This document shows positions 20,733 through 22,205 of a DNA stretch of 22,205 nucleotides, one piece after another. A model generated the notes under the pieces. It was not told the origin of the DNA. It did not search any database and saw only the letters and a list, made by a program, of their open reading frames with translations. Each line of letters begins with the position of its first letter. The first letter of the stretch is position 1. Both the position numbers and the translations under genes were made by a program. Origin of the DNA: GCA-016699105 sp036518915 (GTDB taxonomy: Bacteria; Patescibacteriota; Saccharimonadia; UBA4664); assembly GCA_036518915.1 (NCBI GenBank), contig DATDME010000012.1, forward strand, positions 1 through 22,205, in the 5' to 3' direction.

Positions 20733-21844
20733 AAGTCCTGATCGCCACGCCTTACTACTACCCGCAAACCGGCGGCTTAGAAAACTATGCCCGCCATCTG
20801 GCCGATGGGCTCAAGCAAGTCGGGCACGAGGTAGTTGTGGTGTGTGGTGACAAAACCGTTACGCGCCCCAGCGCCGCCCAATTAGACGGCTACACCGTTC
20901 ACCGTTTGCCCATCTGGAAAGTCGTTTCAAATACGCCCATACATGGAGCCTGGCCCGGCTGGGTTAAGCGCATCATCCGCGCTGAACAACCCGACGTCAT
21001 TAACGTCCATGCGCCCGTGGTATATATGGTTGATGTAATCGTTCGCTCGGCCGGCCACATCCCAACCGTCATTACCTGGCATGCCGCTACACTGTCTAAA
21101 CCTGCCTCCCCAGTCATTACGGCCATCACCTCGACTTATGGCTTTGTGCAGGCCCAAACGTTTAAAAAAGCTCGCCGGATTATTGCCGTTTCGCCCTATG
21201 TTAAGGCCTGTTTACCCGCTAAGTTGCAAGCCAAGACCACCGTGGTACCCAACGCCGTACCAGCGGTTGCCCCCGGCCGGACCAAGCCCGGAACCGGCTA
21301 TGTCTTTATTGCTAATCTCGAACCCACTCATGCCTGGAAAGGCCTCGGCGAAATTATTGAAGCCTGGCATGTGCTCAAGCAAACTGGCCGCCCAGTACCG
21401 CCCCTGCGCGTCATTGGTGATGGCGCCAGCCGCCAACAATATGAAGCGCTCGTCGCAGCCTATCATCTCGAAAACAGCGTTACCTTTTACGGCCTGCTGC
21501 GGGGCACCGACCGCGACGCCGTCGCCAGCCAAGCCGCCGGTTTATTGTTGTATCCCACCACACCCAACGATGCCTTCCCGACGGTCCTGCTTGAAGCCTG
21601 GAGCTTAGGCTTAGGTGTCATTGGCTCAGCCATCGGACCGATACCGAGCTTAGTTGAGTCCGGAGTGACTGGCCTGGTCGTGCCGGCCGCCGACCCCGCC
21701 GAGCTAGCCAACACTATCGCCGGCACCACACCTGCACAGCTGCAAACCATGGGCGAAGCCGGCCGCCAACTCACCGCCCGCGAATATACCTGGGACACCC
21801 AAGTTAAACGAACGCTGGCGGTCTTTACGGAGCTCCTTAAGTGA
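20729..21844 (+). CDS. GT4 family glycosyltransferase
   Basis: 371 residues, GT-B fold. It opens with MKVLIATPYYYPQTGGLENYARHLADGL, the usual glycine-rich acceptor-side loop, and has VINVHAPVVYMVD, VVPNAV, RVIGDGA, VTFYGLL and the donor-site region YPTTPNDAFPTVLLEAWSLGLGVIG, in which the first Glu of the E..E pair is replaced by Asp-Ala (DAFPTVLLEA), a variant also seen in other GT4 proteins. The GTG start lies in a GTGA overlap with the preceding stop. It probably adds one sugar to the same lipid-linked glycan as its neighbours. Confidence 0.91.
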   Translation: MKVLIATPYYYPQTGGLENYARHLADGLKQVGHEVVVVCGDKTVTRPSAAQLDGYTVHRLPIWKVVSNTPIHGAWPGWVKRIIRAEQPDVINVHAPVVYMVDVIVRSAGHIPTVITWHAATLSKPASPVITAITSTYGFVQAQTFKKARRIIAVSPYVKACLPAKLQAKTTVVPNAVPAVAPGRTKPGTGYVFIANLEPTHAWKGLGEIIEAWHVLKQTGRPVPPLRVIGDGASRQQYEALVAAYHLENSVTFYGLLRGTDRDAVASQAAGLLLYPTTPNDAFPTVLLEAWSLGLGVIGSAIGPIPSLVESGVTGLVVPAADPAELANTIAGTTPAQLQTMGEAGRQLTAREYTWDTQVKRTLAVFTELLK

Positions 21845-22205
21845 AAATTTTACTGCTCGCTTCCGGCACACCCCACAGCAGCTTAACGCACCGTTTGGTA
21901 GCCTTTGGCGCCGAACTCGTTCGCCACGGCCATAACGTAACCATGGCCGCACCACAGCGGGACCGGCATTCTCAGTGGCACACCGATAAGCCCACAACAC
22001 TCGAAGGCATGACCGTGATCTACCCGCCCCAGGCGCCCAGCCGGTCCTATCCCGTAACCTTCCTACCGTACATTGTCGGATTAGCCTGGCACCTTATCTG
22101 GCAGAGGTACGACTTGGTTTATATCTATAAACCGACGCCGCTCACCGTCATGGGGCTGATCACCAAACTGCTCCGGCGCACCACAATTGTGGCCGACTAC
22201 GACGA
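21841..22205 (+). CDS. Glycosyltransferase (GT4-like), N-terminal part, cut by window edge
   Basis: About 121 residues are visible, beginning with GTG in a GTGA overlap with the preceding gene. It reads VKILLLASGTPHSSLTHRL, then AFGAELVRHGHNVTMAAP, LIWQRYDLVYIYKPTP and TIVADYDD at the edge. This is the acceptor half of a GT-B glycosyltransferase; the family assignment to GT4 is likely but rests on the N-terminal half only. The donor-binding half lies beyond the window. Confidence 0.8.
   Translation, partial: MKILLLASGTPHSSLTHRLVAFGAELVRHGHNVTMAAPQRDRHSQWHTDKPTTLEGMTVIYPPQAPSRSYPVTFLPYIVGLAWHLIWQRYDLVYIYKPTPLTVMGLITKLLRRTTIVADYD

Noticed and set aside
1..22205. Possible TGA recoding (Gly) as in Gracilibacteria.
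   Set aside because: TGA ends several clear genes at overlaps with the next start (18767-18769, 20730-20732, 21842-21844) and does not occur inside conserved motifs.

Overview
The window looks like a chromosomal segment of a GC-rich, small-genome bacterium, most plausibly a member of the Candidate Phyla Radiation (Patescibacteria, possibly Saccharibacteria-like). That placement is inference. It rests on tightly packed genes with TAATG/ATGA/GTGA overlaps, several genes whose -10 box lies only 6-9 nt before the start codon (leaderless-like), a histidine kinase paired with a response regulator that is only a receiver domain, small conserved proteins of unknown function, and a rich set of cell-surface polysaccharide genes without metabolic genes. 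TGA acts as a normal stop, so the Gracilibacteria code is not used. I see no tRNA, rRNA, IS element, phage gene or CRISPR array.

Layout. 1-2877: the 3' end of mreB, then an O-antigen-ligase-like membrane protein overlapping a WecG/TagA/CpsF (GT26) glycosyltransferase. 2957-4506: a zinc-ribbon/His-rich/single-TM protein of unknown function and a small conserved protein. 4670-5368 (minus): a protein with two tandem winged-helix-like repeats and codon use unlike its neighbours, divergent from gltX (5414-6844) across a perfect 20-bp palindrome that holds a -10 box on each strand. 6951-7154: a 67-aa protein with its own near-consensus promoter and a strong terminator.

7289-13484 is a surface polysaccharide region. 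It holds a DUF3048 membrane-anchored protein coupled to a polysaccharide deacetylase, then a separately promoted unit with a processive GT2 polysaccharide synthase, a 58-aa protein that is almost only an LPxTG sorting signal, a 31-aa membrane peptide, about 250 nt of densely packed helices that looks like a structured RNA, and a second, larger deacetylase with two carbohydrate-binding-like modules. The synthase plus two deacetylases suggests a polymer that is made, exported and N-deacetylated at the surface. The RNA and the mini-LPxTG protein are the least explained parts.

13629-14790: a secreted RlpA-type double-psi beta-barrel protein, convergent with a membrane-anchored FKBP-type prolyl isomerase. 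14881-16777: the histidine kinase and response regulator. 16937-17989 (minus): a DUF475/TerC-like membrane protein. 18305-22205: a translationally coupled cluster with a small exported protein, a dolichol-phosphate-mannose-synthase-like GT2 and three GT4 glycosyltransferases, the last cut by the window edge. These probably build a surface glycan, perhaps together with the ligase and GT26 enzyme at the left end.
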